NCBI RefSeq assembly: GCF_000507185.2
Contig: NZ_AYTM02000002.1
Coordinates: 1,883,501-1,947,500, forward strand
Length of the DNA: 64,000 bases
Direction: 5' to 3'
Source: Pseudomonas syringae KCTC 12500
GTDB taxonomy: Bacteria; Pseudomonadota; Gammaproteobacteria; Pseudomonadales; Pseudomonadaceae
This document shows, one piece after another, positions 17,071-26,694 of this stretch (position 1 is its first letter; every line of letters starts with the position of its first letter). The notes below the pieces were generated by a model. That model was not told the DNA's origin. It ran no database searches and was given only the letters and a program-made list of their open reading frames with translations. A program made the translations under genes and the position numbers.

Positions 17071-20000
17071 CTACTCCCGCACAGCCCTCACCCATACCGA
17101 ATAATAATGCTCCTGCACGTAGGCGTTGCTGTCAGGTTCCGGCGACCCGCGCATGCTGTCGATTGACGGGAAAAGACCAAGGTTCCAGTTCCGTCTGGCG
17201 GGCAATTGCGGCGTGACTCCATTTTGATCAGGCTCACGTGCAGGCTCGGACAAATCCGAGGCCAGCACGCCGGTAATCTGCCCGTTCTGGTCCAGCACTT
17301 TCCCGGCCACGAACATGAAATGAAACGGGTAGTCAGAGGACGGGCTGCCCTCCAGCCCACCTCGCTCGATGAAACCGATACCTTCGCCGATCTCGGGAAA
17401 TGACTGCTCGCCGACAAAGTAGTCAGAGTGGTCGCGTGCACTTATCCAGTCATCGAGCGCTGTTGTCGTGATATTCAGGCTCACCGGCTGGCCATCCTGC
17501 AGGGCGACGACCTCGACATTGGGCACCAGGGGCGTCGGATCGCCCAGGCTCTCGCCCCGGTAATCGAACGCGACTTGCCCACCGGCATATTTCGAGACCA
17601 GAAATTCGGTGCTGGAGATGCAGCTTTCAGGCACCGCTGCCTTGGCTTCAAGCCTCACATAACCGTCACGATCCGCTGCGATGGAGTGGAACAGACTCAA
17701 TGGCACATTGAGCTTGCCGGGCACCAGAACGTCGTCGTTCATGATGTGCAGGTCTTCATGGTGAACCTGAAGCGTTCCGCTCGCCGTGTCATGAGCGGAA
17801 TGGGTTTCGTGGGTTGCCAAACTACCGGCCGGCCGCCGGGTGCGGATGCTGCAGATCATCTGATCGATGACATTGCCGCCCTTGAGCGCTGGCCGGTTGA
17901 TCAGCGTGAACTCATGCCCGCCGATGTGACGCACCCAGGGCAGTGCCAGGGTCTCGGCGCGCGACCGGCCTTGCGGCGGCACCAGCAGAAACACCCCGTT
18001 GCGCTCATCCCAGTCGGCCCGGTAGATCCTGCCATTATCCAGCTTGATGTAGTCACGCCCTTCAATCGAGTAACTGCCGCGCTTTGGCCCGCTGCTGATC
18101 GCCTCGGCACCGGTCAGGTCGACAGCCGCGCTGGCAATCCCCACACCTCGGGTGCGCTCGGGATAAAGGGCGTCGTCGATGTGCAGTTGCAGTTGCGCAC
18201 CGCTCAGATGTGCATGCTCGGCCGGCTGCTCCAGGCTGGTGACCGACTCATAGGTATAGCCGCGCTGCGAGGAGAGAAAAATGCGTCGCGCATCGGTTTC
18301 CGAGACATCATCAAGGGACAGCACCGCGATACTTTCGATTCTCGACGGGTCGGTAAAACAGGCTTCGATATCATCGATGACAGACCCCGAATGACTCAGG
18401 TAAAACTCGTCGTGGAGATGCCCCGCCAGCATGCCGAGATGCCTGGCAGGCGAATGGGCGAACCAGGCTTTCTCGCCTGACTTCAGGCTGACTTCTGCCA
18501 TCATCAGGTTGTTCCGGGCCAGCTTCTCCTGAAGCTGACTGACGAAGCCGCTCCGCTCGCTGGCGAGCGGCGGAATGTTTTCCTGTGCAGCCAGAAGCGG
18601 CTCGTTCAAACGAAGCTGTTTGAGGATATTTTCCCCCAGGCTCAACTCCCGAGATCTCGATGCCGCCCCCCACTCAATGGTATGGCCCAGCAAGGTGTTG
18701 GCCAGCGCCGCCTGGTTACGCGCAGCAAAAAGAATGGCCAGTTCCGCGGGGGTATCGAGTACATAAAAGGGATTTTCCACCGTGGTAATGGACGAGGGCA
18801 GCCGCGATTTGATTTTGGCCACAGCGTCGATGTTCCTGGCAACCCACTGAGGGTTGCGTGCGTAGGCTTCGTTCGCTGCCTTCGAACCGTAGAACAGCTC
18901 CAGCGCAAAGTCATCATGGGCAATCCCGTTGCGATAATCCGACTGGTCGCGCCACAGGTGGGGCAACGCTCGCTTGGGATCTGCTTTCGGACTGATTTTC
19001 TGCAAAGTCAGAGCAACAGGTGGCTGGTCGTGCAACGTCTCGCCCGGCGCCAGCGCCAGGAAGTTCTCGATGGGCACAGTGCCGCGGTAGTGAACACCGC
19101 GATCCGCTTCGATCACCAGTTCCTGTCCGCTGCCATCACTGAGCGTCGCCAGGACACCCGCCACGGTCTTTCTGCCGACCAGACCTTGCAGCGTGTCGCT
19201 TAGCCGGACGGTCACGAACATGCCTTGAGCCGCGACGATCTCTGCCTGGATTTCAGGCTTGTAGGCCGGTATGGCAGGCAACATTCTGGCGACTTCCATG
19301 CGGCTGCCGTCAGCGCGAATGAAGGCGGTCGTCTCGACATCGGTGCCCGCATGTTCGAGTACTTCGACATGACCATTACGCTCGGTGACGTATTTGTGCT
19401 CGATCACACCAAGCGCCATGGTCTGCTGGCTTACCCTGCTATCTGCGTCGATGACCCGCACGGAGACTGTTTCAAGCGTCGCCACGCAGTTGTCATACCA
19501 GCTGACCGTGTTAGCGGGAGCCAGAAAACGTTCCGGGCGACCGCTGAAGCCAAGCGGAAAATCTTCGGTGTGGGCAAAACGTGAAAGCTGCGGGGCGTCG
19601 ACCGTTGACTGCGGATGCCTGCGCCATTGCCCTGCTTCCAGGTCCAGCGCATGCAGAGGTCGCAATTCCGTTCCTGCCACCCCGCTGACCGCCCGGCAGG
19701 CAAAGCCGTTGAGCATGTAGATCTTCTCGCTGATGCCACCCAGCAGCACCGCCCGAGCGCCACCTTCGACCATCGCGTTGCCGTTCCAGTCGAGGCGCGT
19801 GACCTTTCTGCCCGTCGGCCGCTCGGATATCTGCCCATCCTCGGAAACCCGCCAGTGAGAGCTGCTTGTGGACGGCCGACGCCGCGCGAGGTGTTCGCCC
19901 TCGATGGCATCGCTGTGCTCAGGGTGTCGAACCGTTTCGGTCAGATCAGACCGGTCAGACACGGCGTGCTGGCTGACGGTCGGTTGATCATGCGGTCTCG

Positions 20001-22887
20001 CGGACCGGAGCCCCTTCACCGCTGATATGCCGCAATGCAGCGCCGAATGCAGACCGACCAGCATAAAGCCGAAGTTCTTCACAGACTCCTCGTAGTCGTT
20101 GGCCTTGATCGACTCGCCGAGGGCCTGGACCTGCTGGCTCATCGTCCAGATATTGGTGCCTTGCAGCATCAGTACACCCAGCACCCTGGGAGGGACCGTG
20201 CGCATTTTGCACAGCACCAACTCGGCAATGATGTTGACTGCATCCATCGCGATGCCTTCATCATTGCCGTCGTAAATATCGAATCCCAGGTTGATGAAGT
20301 TGCCCAGCACAGGAATCAGTCCGCCGACCTGATGCACCAGTTGCAGCACATGCTGTGCGCTGGTCGACATGTTCTGAATGTCATCGTCGTTCGCCCGGGC
20401 GCTCAACATCTGCCTGAACGCCAGAGCACTGGCTTCAAGCCGGACCTTCTCGTCGGCGTTCAATAACTCGATGCAATGAACCGGTCTGTCACTGTCCGAC
20501 AGCGCAGTCCCTTCCAGAGTCTGCAGGCGCAAGGCGGCCGTACCTGAAACCAGCACGAGCCGCTCGGCCTCCAGCGCCCGGTAGGTTTCGGTCGCCCGGA
20601 TCGCGTAATTCTCGGCCTCAAGTTTGAACGCTGCCTGTGGCGCGGTCAGTCGAGCAGGCAGCTGGCCGTTGTTGACGAAGGCAATGTTCGCGTCGAATAA
20701 GCCGGTCAGCTTCGCTTGCAGGGCGTCCAGACTTGCTGTGTAACGGGTTTTATCGGCGAGCGCCTGAGCCAGTCGCCCGAGCCGTTCATCACGATTGTCG
20801 GCAAGCGCCAGCTCGCGGCGCAGGTCTTCGTCATACACCACACTCAGCAGTGTTCGATAACCGGCCGACTCTTCATGCTTGAAAAACGTGCCGGTATTGA
20901 TCCAGCCGGCCTGGTAGCTGATATCGAACGAAGACCGCGCAATCACCGGCCAACAGGATTCGTTCAGCCCCAGATAACGACACAGTTCACGCGCCACGAA
21001 CTCCGGCTGGGTAGGCTGCAGAACGACTTGCAGTCGCTGTTGATCCTCGAGGTTCTGCGCAATCACTCTGTAGTAGGTGTTGACTGCGTCATTCAAGCGC
21101 CGCGCATAGGCCGCCTGACGCTGCGCGTGCGGCAAAGCCGGCAGGTCCTCCTGGTAATGGGCCAGCAGATAACGGACCGCGCGCTGCAATGTCACCGAGT
21201 GGCCGACGTCCCATTGCACCTCGCGCAACTCCTCGGTCAGTTCCACGAACCGCGACCTGATGACGTCATAAGCCCCAAGCGCAAGGGGATCCACGTACAG
21301 AAACGGAGGTTCTTTGCTGCGGATATCGAAGGCTTCGATGTCGATATCGCTCAGCGAATGGCTACGCTGGACAGGATTGGGCACGATCACTTCCACGATC
21401 AGCCGTTCGATATTGATCGCCCCCTCGGCTTCGCCATAGCGAATGGTGTTGATCATGTAAGACGACAGTTCCTGGCGCGCCGCGTCGAAGTATCCGGCAA
21501 GATCCTTCGCGCGCCAGGGATTGACGGTGTGCTGCTCGCGGTAGACATCGTGGTGGCCGTCGCTGTCGTAGACAACCAGTTTCAGGGTGATGCCACCGGC
21601 TTGCTGGAACATTGCCAGCAGCGCGTTTTCGTTGTCTTGCAGCGATGCACCGAAATGCCGGTAGCTGTTCAGCAAAGTGCGACATCGATCAAGATGCCAC
21701 CGCATCTCCTTCTCCAGCTCAAGGTCGATGACACCGTAATCGTCAGTTCCATGCGCCTGGACCTTGTGCTGCCGAAAGGTGTAGACCTGCGACGTATCGA
21801 GCATAAAATGCTGGTGTTCTGCGAGGGTGAAAGGCAACGCGCGCGCAAGCATCGCGAGATGGGCTTCGCGCTCTCCGGGCAACAGCGCAGTGATCACCTG
21901 CAGCAGATCGTCTCGTGTGGCAGCCAAGGGAATGTCGACACCGTAGTAATCGAGCAGACCATGCAGTGAAACGGCTTGATCGTCGCGAATGGCCAGAATG
22001 CACCTGGCATCCGCCGACTCCAGATGCGGCGCCAACGGGGTCAGGCTGTCCGTGAAACGGATGACCCGCAGGTGCAGGTCTGACAGCGTGGCATACGCAG
22101 GTTGCCGCCCTCTGGAGACGCCCTGCAGTTGCAGCAAGTGAACCGGCCTGCCTTCATTCATCCTGACATGCAGCACACAGGTGAAAGGCTGTCTGAAATC
22201 CATCTGAGTCTTGTCGACCAGATCAAGAACGTAGCGCAGGTCTTTACGGCGTACCCCGGGCAACAGATCTTCATCGATATCGCCAGCCGGATCCACGCGG
22301 GCGATAACCCGCAGCAACGTCTTGAACTGCTGCAATATCGAACTGCCAAAAGCGACGCCGGCAAACAGCGGCGAGTCGTCAGCTACGGCCATGAACACGC
22401 TGTTGGTCATACAGGTGCCGGTCTTCACGTCCCGCAGGCGTGCGCGCAGCGTATTCAGCAACCTGGGGTAATCGCCCCGGGCGCGATCGATGCGCTCGGC
22501 TCGGACGCTCGGCGAATGGGACTCGCGCTGATGACTCTGCGCAATATCGAACACCGCCTTGGCCAGTTCGTGCTCGGGGCCCGCATCCGATACTGGCGAA
22601 TCGACGGAACGGGCAACACGTTCGGTGCTGTCGCCAAGCGCGTTAAGCTCATCGTCAAACAGCACTGATTTCAGGGTATTCAGGAGTTCGATGTCGTCGG
22701 CCCATCGCCCGAACGAGCTGGCTGCTCCGAGTACCTGGATCTCGTCCAGAAGCGTGAAACCTTCAGGCCGGGGCCGTTGGAGAATGGCGGCCAGCTGCTC
22801 GCTACCCTCAGTTGTCAGCATGTGCTGAAGACTTTCCCGGCCGGCAGCTGATATGGAAGGAAGTGATGCGGTGTAGGTGTCGGTCAT
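17071..22887 (-). CDS. Very large toxin-like protein of unknown family
   Basis: 1938 residues, no signal peptide. The ATG at 22887 (MTDTYTASLPSIS) is preferred to one 18 bases upstream because CACGGAGCATCAGC precedes it. A mid-protein hydrophobic segment (LVHQVGGLIPVLGNFINLGF and following, about residues 860-980) could insert into membranes. After it come beta-rich segments with WYDNCVATLETVSV and WDERNGVFLLVPP. The last 185 residues contain C1756 (ESCISSTEFL), H1856 (DYPFHFMFVAGKV) and D1878, an order compatible with a papain-like Cys-His-Asp deamidase or protease. Size, layout and position upstream of three Rhs proteins suggest a dermonecrotic- or Mcf-like toxin, but I cannot name the family. 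A hypothetical large secreted effector is the safe reading. Confidence 0.75.
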   Translation of the reverse strand: MTDTYTASLPSISAAGRESLQHMLTTEGSEQLAAILQRPRPEGFTLLDEIQVLGAASSFGRWADDIELLNTLKSVLFDDELNALGDSTERVARSVDSPVSDAGPEHELAKAVFDIAQSHQRESHSPSVRAERIDRARGDYPRLLNTLRARLRDVKTGTCMTNSVFMAVADDSPLFAGVAFGSSILQQFKTLLRVIARVDPAGDIDEDLLPGVRRKDLRYVLDLVDKTQMDFRQPFTCVLHVRMNEGRPVHLLQLQGVSRGRQPAYATLSDLHLRVIRFTDSLTPLAPHLESADARCILAIRDDQAVSLHGLLDYYGVDIPLAATRDDLLQVITALLPGEREAHLAMLARALPFTLAEHQHFMLDTSQVYTFRQHKVQAHGTDDYGVIDLELEKEMRWHLDRCRTLLNSYRHFGASLQDNENALLAMFQQAGGITLKLVVYDSDGHHDVYREQHTVNPWRAKDLAGYFDAARQELSSYMINTIRYGEAEGAINIERLIVEVIVPNPVQRSHSLSDIDIEAFDIRSKEPPFLYVDPLALGAYDVIRSRFVELTEELREVQWDVGHSVTLQRAVRYLLAHYQEDLPALPHAQRQAAYARRLNDAVNTYYRVIAQNLEDQQRLQVVLQPTQPEFVARELCRYLGLNESCWPVIARSSFDISYQAGWINTGTFFKHEESAGYRTLLSVVYDEDLRRELALADNRDERLGRLAQALADKTRYTASLDALQAKLTGLFDANIAFVNNGQLPARLTAPQAAFKLEAENYAIRATETYRALEAERLVLVSGTAALRLQTLEGTALSDSDRPVHCIELLNADEKVRLEASALAFRQMLSARANDDDIQNMSTSAQHVLQLVHQVGGLIPVLGNFINLGFDIYDGNDEGIAMDAVNIIAELVLCKMRTVPPRVLGVLMLQGTNIWTMSQQVQALGESIKANDYEESVKNFGFMLVGLHSALHCGISAVKGLRSARPHDQPTVSQHAVSDRSDLTETVRHPEHSDAIEGEHLARRRPSTSSSHWRVSEDGQISERPTGRKVTRLDWNGNAMVEGGARAVLLGGISEKIYMLNGFACRAVSGVAGTELRPLHALDLEAGQWRRHPQSTVDAPQLSRFAHTEDFPLGFSGRPERFLAPANTVSWYDNCVATLETVSVRVIDADSRVSQQTMALGVIEHKYVTERNGHVEVLEHAGTDVETTAFIRADGSRMEVARMLPAIPAYKPEIQAEIVAAQGMFVTVRLSDTLQGLVGRKTVAGVLATLSDGSGQELVIEADRGVHYRGTVPIENFLALAPGETLHDQPPVALTLQKISPKADPKRALPHLWRDQSDYRNGIAHDDFALELFYGSKAANEAYARNPQWVARNIDAVAKIKSRLPSSITTVENPFYVLDTPAELAILFAARNQAALANTLLGHTIEWGAASRSRELSLGENILKQLRLNEPLLAAQENIPPLASERSGFVSQLQEKLARNNLMMAEVSLKSGEKAWFAHSPARHLGMLAGHLHDEFYLSHSGSVIDDIEACFTDPSRIESIAVLSLDDVSETDARRIFLSSQRGYTYESVTSLEQPAEHAHLSGAQLQLHIDDALYPERTRGVGIASAAVDLTGAEAISSGPKRGSYSIEGRDYIKLDNGRIYRADWDERNGVFLLVPPQGRSRAETLALPWVRHIGGHEFTLINRPALKGGNVIDQMICSIRTRRPAGSLATHETHSAHDTASGTLQVHHEDLHIMNDDVLVPGKLNVPLSLFHSIAADRDGYVRLEAKAAVPESCISSTEFLVSKYAGGQVAFDYRGESLGDPTPLVPNVEVVALQDGQPVSLNITTTALDDWISARDHSDYFVGEQSFPEIGEGIGFIERGGLEGSPSSDYPFHFMFVAGKVLDQNGQITGVLASDLSEPAREPDQNGVTPQLPARRNWNLGLFPSIDSMRGSPEPDSNAYVQEHYYSVWVRAVRE

Positions 22888-23067
22888 TGCTGATGCTCCG
22901 TGCATTCCAAATGACCGACACCATGCTGTTTCGCGGAAAAAGCCGGGTAATACATAGATGTTCTATGACAACGCCGGGCACACCGGGAACAAGCTTCTGT
23001 TCCTCCAGTCAAACCCTCTGCTTCATCGCCCACTCACGGGCGGTTCCGGTTCGATAAAGGTGACGCA

Positions 23068-23631
23068 ATGAAAACTGCACGCGCAATGGCTTTGGCAACG
23101 TTGATGGCGGTGGGTGCAAGCCCTGCATTCGCCTTCAATCTGAATGACGCCGCGAACGCGGTCTCCAATGCCACCAATGGCAATCAGAAAGCCACGGCGG
23201 CACCCGAAGTCGCGGGGCTGCTCAATACCCTCGGTACGCAGCTCAATGTCACCCCGGAACAGGCGGTTGGCGGGACGGGCGCATTGCTGGGGCTGGCGAA
23301 AAACAAACTGACCAGCACCGATTATTCGCAGTTGGCCAAATCGGTTCCGGGACTGGAGCAAATGTCCGGAACGTCCGCGCTGGAAAGCCTGGGCGGCGCC
23401 AACGGGCTGGGCAGCCTGCTGGGCGGCAAATCGGGCAATAGCTCGATGCTCAACAGCGCGCTGGGCAACGTGCAGAGCATGGGTGATGTGAATAACGCCT
23501 TCAAGGCGTTGGGCATGGACAGCACAATGGTCAGCCAGTTTGCCCCGCTGATTCTGCAGTACCTGGGGCAGCAAGGTGCCAGCGGTTCGGCGTTGCAGAG
23601 TTTGAGTGGGTTATGGGGTGCCGGGAGCTGA
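23068..23631 (+). CDS. DUF2780 (VcgC/VcgE-type) secreted protein
   Basis: 187 residues with a clear Sec signal peptide (MKTARAMALATLMAVGASPAFA). The mature part is Ala/Gly/Ser/Asn-rich and alpha-helical, with LLNTLGTQLNVTPEQAVGGTGALLGLAKNKL as the family landmark (NVTPEQAxGGxGALLxxAK). Function is unknown in the family. It is transcribed divergently from the giant toxin-like gene across 180 bases and is preceded by AAAGGTGACGCA. It appears to belong to the conserved chromosome at the right border of the accessory block. Confidence 0.85.
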   Translation: MKTARAMALATLMAVGASPAFAFNLNDAANAVSNATNGNQKATAAPEVAGLLNTLGTQLNVTPEQAVGGTGALLGLAKNKLTSTDYSQLAKSVPGLEQMSGTSALESLGGANGLGSLLGGKSGNSSMLNSALGNVQSMGDVNNAFKALGMDSTMVSQFAPLILQYLGQQGASGSALQSLSGLWGAGS

Positions 23632-24028
23632 ACCGGACCTTATACGCGTAGCCGCCCTCAATATATCTCCGCTTTTGTACTGCTTTTTTTGCATAGCGCC
23701 TGAGATCAACGCACCCGCTGAATTGAAGGCCGCGCCAACCATGGCGGTGCTGCGGTCTTCAGGTAATTGCCGAGCAAGTAATATCCAGTGATCGGATCAA
23801 TCGTCTGCCCTGTAAAACCGGGTACGCCCAGTGCGGATGTTTGCAGGGATAGCATGCCCTTTAGACAAACGCATGGCGGCGCAGGGGCCAGGCTTGCCAG
23901 TCGGTCCAGTGCGTCGTAACGGTATGAGCCGATCAGCGAAACGTCGGGCGATGACATGAGAGCGGATTCCGGCAATATTAAAGGCCAGTCTCACCCGCCA
24001 GTTTCGCCTCGTCTACCTGTCAGAACTG
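23632..24028. other. Intergenic region with rhs relic
   Basis: About 400 bases between the DUF2780 gene and the acyltransferase. It contains the rhs fragment described at 23706-23975 and otherwise short unassigned DNA. No intact gene is visible. Confidence 0.6.
23706..23975 (-). pseudogene. rhs core remnant with internal deletion
   Basis: The 89-codon minus-strand frame reads SYRYDALDRLASLAP, then after a short unrelated stretch VPGFTGQTIDPITGYYLLGN. These match the opening (YRYDPLDRLA) and middle (LPGFTGQRVDPVTGHYLLGN) of the intact Rhs-core proteins 7-10 kb away. About 75 residues in between and everything after LLGN are missing or out of frame. It diverges clearly from the three intact copies, so it is an older member of the family, not a recent duplicate. 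Confidence 0.75.
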
Positions 24029-24922
24029 TCAGTGCCCAGGCAACTCCAGCCGCAACGCCGCAATGCGTGCATCTTTCTCGACCCAGAGCTGATTGACCCA
24101 ACCCTGCACTTTCTCGCGAAACACAGGGTCGTTTTCGTAATCGCCCTGCCACAGCGCCGGGTCCAGCTCGCGGGTCCGGATGTCGACGATCACGTTGGAA
24201 ACCCGGCCGCAGAGCATGTCCCAGAAACCGGGAATGCCTGATTCGGGATACACGACCGTGACGTCCAGGATGGCATCGAGTTGCTCGCCCATTGCCGCCA
24301 GCACGAAGGCAACGCCGCCGGCCTTGGGTTTGAGCAGATGGGTATACGGCGAGCCCTGGGCCGCATGTTTGGCCGCGGTGAAGCGCGTGCCTTCCAGGTA
24401 ATTGACGATGGTCACCGGCTGGCGCTTGAACAGCTCACAGGCGGCCTTGGTGATTTCCAGGTCCTTGCCCTTGAGCTGCGGATGCTTCGCCAGGAACGCC
24501 TTGCTGTAGCGCTTCATGAACGGGTAGTCCAGCCCCCACCACGCGAGGCCCAGCAACGGTACCCAGATCAGTTCTTTTTTCAGGAAGAACTTGAAGAACG
24601 GTGTGCGCCGGTTGAGTGCCTGGACCAGCGCGGGAATATCCACCCACGACTGATGATTGCTGATGACCAGGTAGGAGGTGTCACCACGCAGCCCTTCATC
24701 GCCACGAATGTCCCACTGCGTCGGTATGCAGGTGGCGAAGATGACCTTGTCGATCTCGGCCCAGGTTTCGGCGATCCACATCACCGCAGCCGAACAGCGA
24801 TCGCGCATCCGGCCTCTGAACAGCAGCTTGAGCAGCGCAAAAACCAATAGCGGACCGATCAGCACCAGCGTATTGATCAGTAACAGCAAGGCAACAAAAC
24901 AGCCGGTGAGCAGACGGCGCAT
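24029..24922 (-). CDS. YihG/PlsC-type acyltransferase
   Basis: 297 residues. A hydrophobic N-terminal anchor (LLTGCFVALLLLINTLVLIG, followed by a second segment) is followed by the acyltransferase motif NHQSWVD (residues 89-95; HX4D), FFKFFLKKEL, and VNYLEGTRFT, the phosphate-binding motif III. This matches the YihG-like branch of the 1-acyl-glycerol-3-phosphate acyltransferase superfamily, which acts at the inner membrane on lysophospholipids. The ATG at 24922 is used; a TTG ten codons upstream is an alternative, but TCAAGAG lies properly before the ATG. Confidence 0.85.
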   Translation of the reverse strand: MRRLLTGCFVALLLLINTLVLIGPLLVFALLKLLFRGRMRDRCSAAVMWIAETWAEIDKVIFATCIPTQWDIRGDEGLRGDTSYLVISNHQSWVDIPALVQALNRRTPFFKFFLKKELIWVPLLGLAWWGLDYPFMKRYSKAFLAKHPQLKGKDLEITKAACELFKRQPVTIVNYLEGTRFTAAKHAAQGSPYTHLLKPKAGGVAFVLAAMGEQLDAILDVTVVYPESGIPGFWDMLCGRVSNVIVDIRTRELDPALWQGDYENDPVFREKVQGWVNQLWVEKDARIAALRLELPGH

Positions 24923-25115
24923 AACGGACTCTTGAAGGTTCAGGGGCGGCAATAATAAAGACCCACGCGTTTTACGCCAATTACACAGGTGCTTACAAAT
25001 GTTTCACGTCTCGGCCTTTATGCTGACGTCATATTTATCCTGACGAACCTACAGCAGGTTCGCTGTCTAAACCCGGGCGCCAATCAGGCGCTGACTATTG
25101 CGAGGAACCTCTCAC

Positions 25116-25619
25116 GTGAAACCGATCCTGGCGCTATTGTCTTTGCTGGCCCTGCCGGTCATGGCTGCTGAACCGACGTTGTATGGTCGCTACGAGAACA
25201 TCAAGGTTGCGGAAATAGGCCAGACCTTCAAGGCCAAGATGGACACCGGCGCACTGACCGCCTCGCTGTCGGCAAAGGACATCGAGTTGTTCAAGCGCGA
25301 TGGTGATGACTGGGTACGTTTCCGCCTGGCAACCAAGGGTGCGGACGACAAGGTGTATGAGCACAAGGTCTCGCGGATCAGCAAGATCAAGGGACGCGCC
25401 GAAGGTGATGACGATGATGACGAAGGCATCAACCCTGCCAAGCGTCCTGTCGTTGACCTGGAACTGTGCCTGGGCGACAAGAAGCGCACGGTCGAGGTCA
25501 ATCTGGTGGACCGCAGCCACTTCAACTTCCCGCTGTTGATCGGTGCCAAGGCACTGCGTGAATTCGACGCCGCGGTCAATCCGGCCCGTCGCTACACCGC
25601 TGACGAGCCTGATTGCTGA
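25116..25619 (+). CDS. Secreted retropepsin-like (RimB/DUF785 family) protein
   Basis: 167 residues from a GTG at 25116, preceded by GCGAGGAAC; this gives a clean signal peptide (MKPILALLSLLALPVMAA). The mature protein has AKMDTGALTASL with an aspartic-protease-like DTGA (D43) and later FPLLIGAKALREFDAAVNP, both hallmarks of the family annotated as ATP-dependent zinc protease but structurally retropepsin-like. An acidic loop (EGDDDDDEG) interrupts the middle. A periplasmic or outer-membrane role is inferred. Some family members partner with RimK, but no rimK is adjacent here. Confidence 0.82.
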   Translation: MKPILALLSLLALPVMAAEPTLYGRYENIKVAEIGQTFKAKMDTGALTASLSAKDIELFKRDGDDWVRFRLATKGADDKVYEHKVSRISKIKGRAEGDDDDDEGINPAKRPVVDLELCLGDKKRTVEVNLVDRSHFNFPLLIGAKALREFDAAVNPARRYTADEPDC

Positions 25620-25639
25620 GGTTGTTCAGAGTCCCAGCG

Positions 25640-25795
25640 ATCATACGACGCTCCGCAGATCTGTGACGCAGAGCGTCACCCACGGCATTCCCACGCTGGA
25701 GTGAGGAACGATAGGTGACCGTAAGAACACCATCGTGCCCATGCTCCGCGTGGGTATGCCGTTCAGGACGCTCTGCGTCCTATCCTGAACATAGG
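25640..25795. repeat. REP-type repeat cluster
   Basis: Between the retropepsin-like gene and the GST gene are several copies of the palindrome family: GACGCAGAGCGTC, CCACGCTGGAGTGAGGAACGAT, CATGCTCCGCGTGGGTATG and AGGACGCTCTGCGTCCT. They are arranged head to tail and inverted, like a Pseudomonas bacterial interspersed mosaic element. Confidence 0.75.
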
Positions 25796-25812
25796 GCGCG
25801 GCGCAGATTGAC

Positions 25813-26442
25813 TCAAACCGGCGGCTGGGTCGCGATCATCGATGGCCGTTGACTGACGTCCAGGTACCAGGCGGACAGTCGCGGATAAGTACTGCGCCAG
25901 TTGAGATCCGGCTGGCGAAAATCCAGATATCCAAGTGCAACGGCAACGCTGATCGATGCGACATCGAAGCAAGTGCTGAGCTCGGTGATCGCGTCGCTTT
26001 CGAAGTAATGCAGCGAGCGTTCAATCTTCTGCTGCTGGTTGTCCAGCCACTGGTCCCAGTGTTTTTCCTGCGGACGCAAGGCGGTTTCGTAGCGGATCAG
26101 CACCGCCGCATCCAGCAACGCATCGGCCAGCGAAGCCAGGGTCAGGCGCCTCCAGCGGGCCGAGCCTTCCCGGGGGATCAGTGGCAGGCCAACGTGCTGA
26201 TGGTCGAGATAATCAAGAATCACCCGGCTGTCATGAATGACATTACCGTCGGCCAGCCTTAACGCGGGAAGCTTGCCGGCCGGGTTGTCTTCGTTGAGCT
26301 CGGCAGACGGGCTGACCGGTGTCAGTACTGTGGTCTGTAACTCGACGCGATCGAGCTGAGCCGTTTCATGCAGCATCACCATCACCTTGCGGGCGAAGGG
26401 TGAAGCCGCGTTGAAGTACAACGTCATCGTGGGCGCTGACAT
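25813..26442 (-). CDS. Glutathione S-transferase family protein
   Basis: 209 residues from the ATG at 26442, which follows CGAGGAATACCC. The thioredoxin-fold N-terminal domain begins TMTLYFNAASPFARKVMVML with the active-site Ser of the SPFARKV motif, and contains NPAGKLPALRLADGNVIHDS, the glutathione gamma-glutamyl site with the conserved cis-Pro and D-S. The C-terminal helical domain follows from about residue 85. The substrate is unknown; it resembles the many detoxification GSTs of Pseudomonas. Confidence 0.88.
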   Translation of the reverse strand: MSAPTMTLYFNAASPFARKVMVMLHETAQLDRVELQTTVLTPVSPSAELNEDNPAGKLPALRLADGNVIHDSRVILDYLDHQHVGLPLIPREGSARWRRLTLASLADALLDAAVLIRYETALRPQEKHWDQWLDNQQQKIERSLHYFESDAITELSTCFDVASISVAVALGYLDFRQPDLNWRSTYPRLSAWYLDVSQRPSMIATQPPV

Positions 26443-26511
26443 GGGTATTCCTCGAATGAGACAGGATCCTAGACTAGTCAGCCTGTGACGCGTCTGCAAT
26501 CAGCGTTTCAA

Positions 26512-26694
26512 TCAGCCCCGCCGCACCAGCAAGCCCTTGATACTCAACAGGGCTGCCGTCCCCATGCCCAGCCACGCCAGCGTATCCCACCAGCCGTCAC
26601 CCAGCAGCGCGGCGAACAAGCCGACGCCGATAAGCAGCGCTATCACGGTGGGTATCGCAAAGGTCTTCCAGAATCGCGATGGCCTGGAGCTCAT
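26512..26694 (-). CDS. Small membrane protein coupled to the PepSY protein
   Basis: 60 residues with two hydrophobic segments (TFAIPTVIALLIGVGLFAAL and DTLAWLGMGTAALLSIKGLL). The start at 26694 overlaps the stop of the upstream PepSY gene (ATGA), so the two are translationally coupled. Such small partners commonly follow PepSY-TM genes in Pseudomonas iron-uptake loci. The function is not known. Confidence 0.75.
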   Translation of the reverse strand: MSSRPSRFWKTFAIPTVIALLIGVGLFAALLGDGWWDTLAWLGMGTAALLSIKGLLVRRG

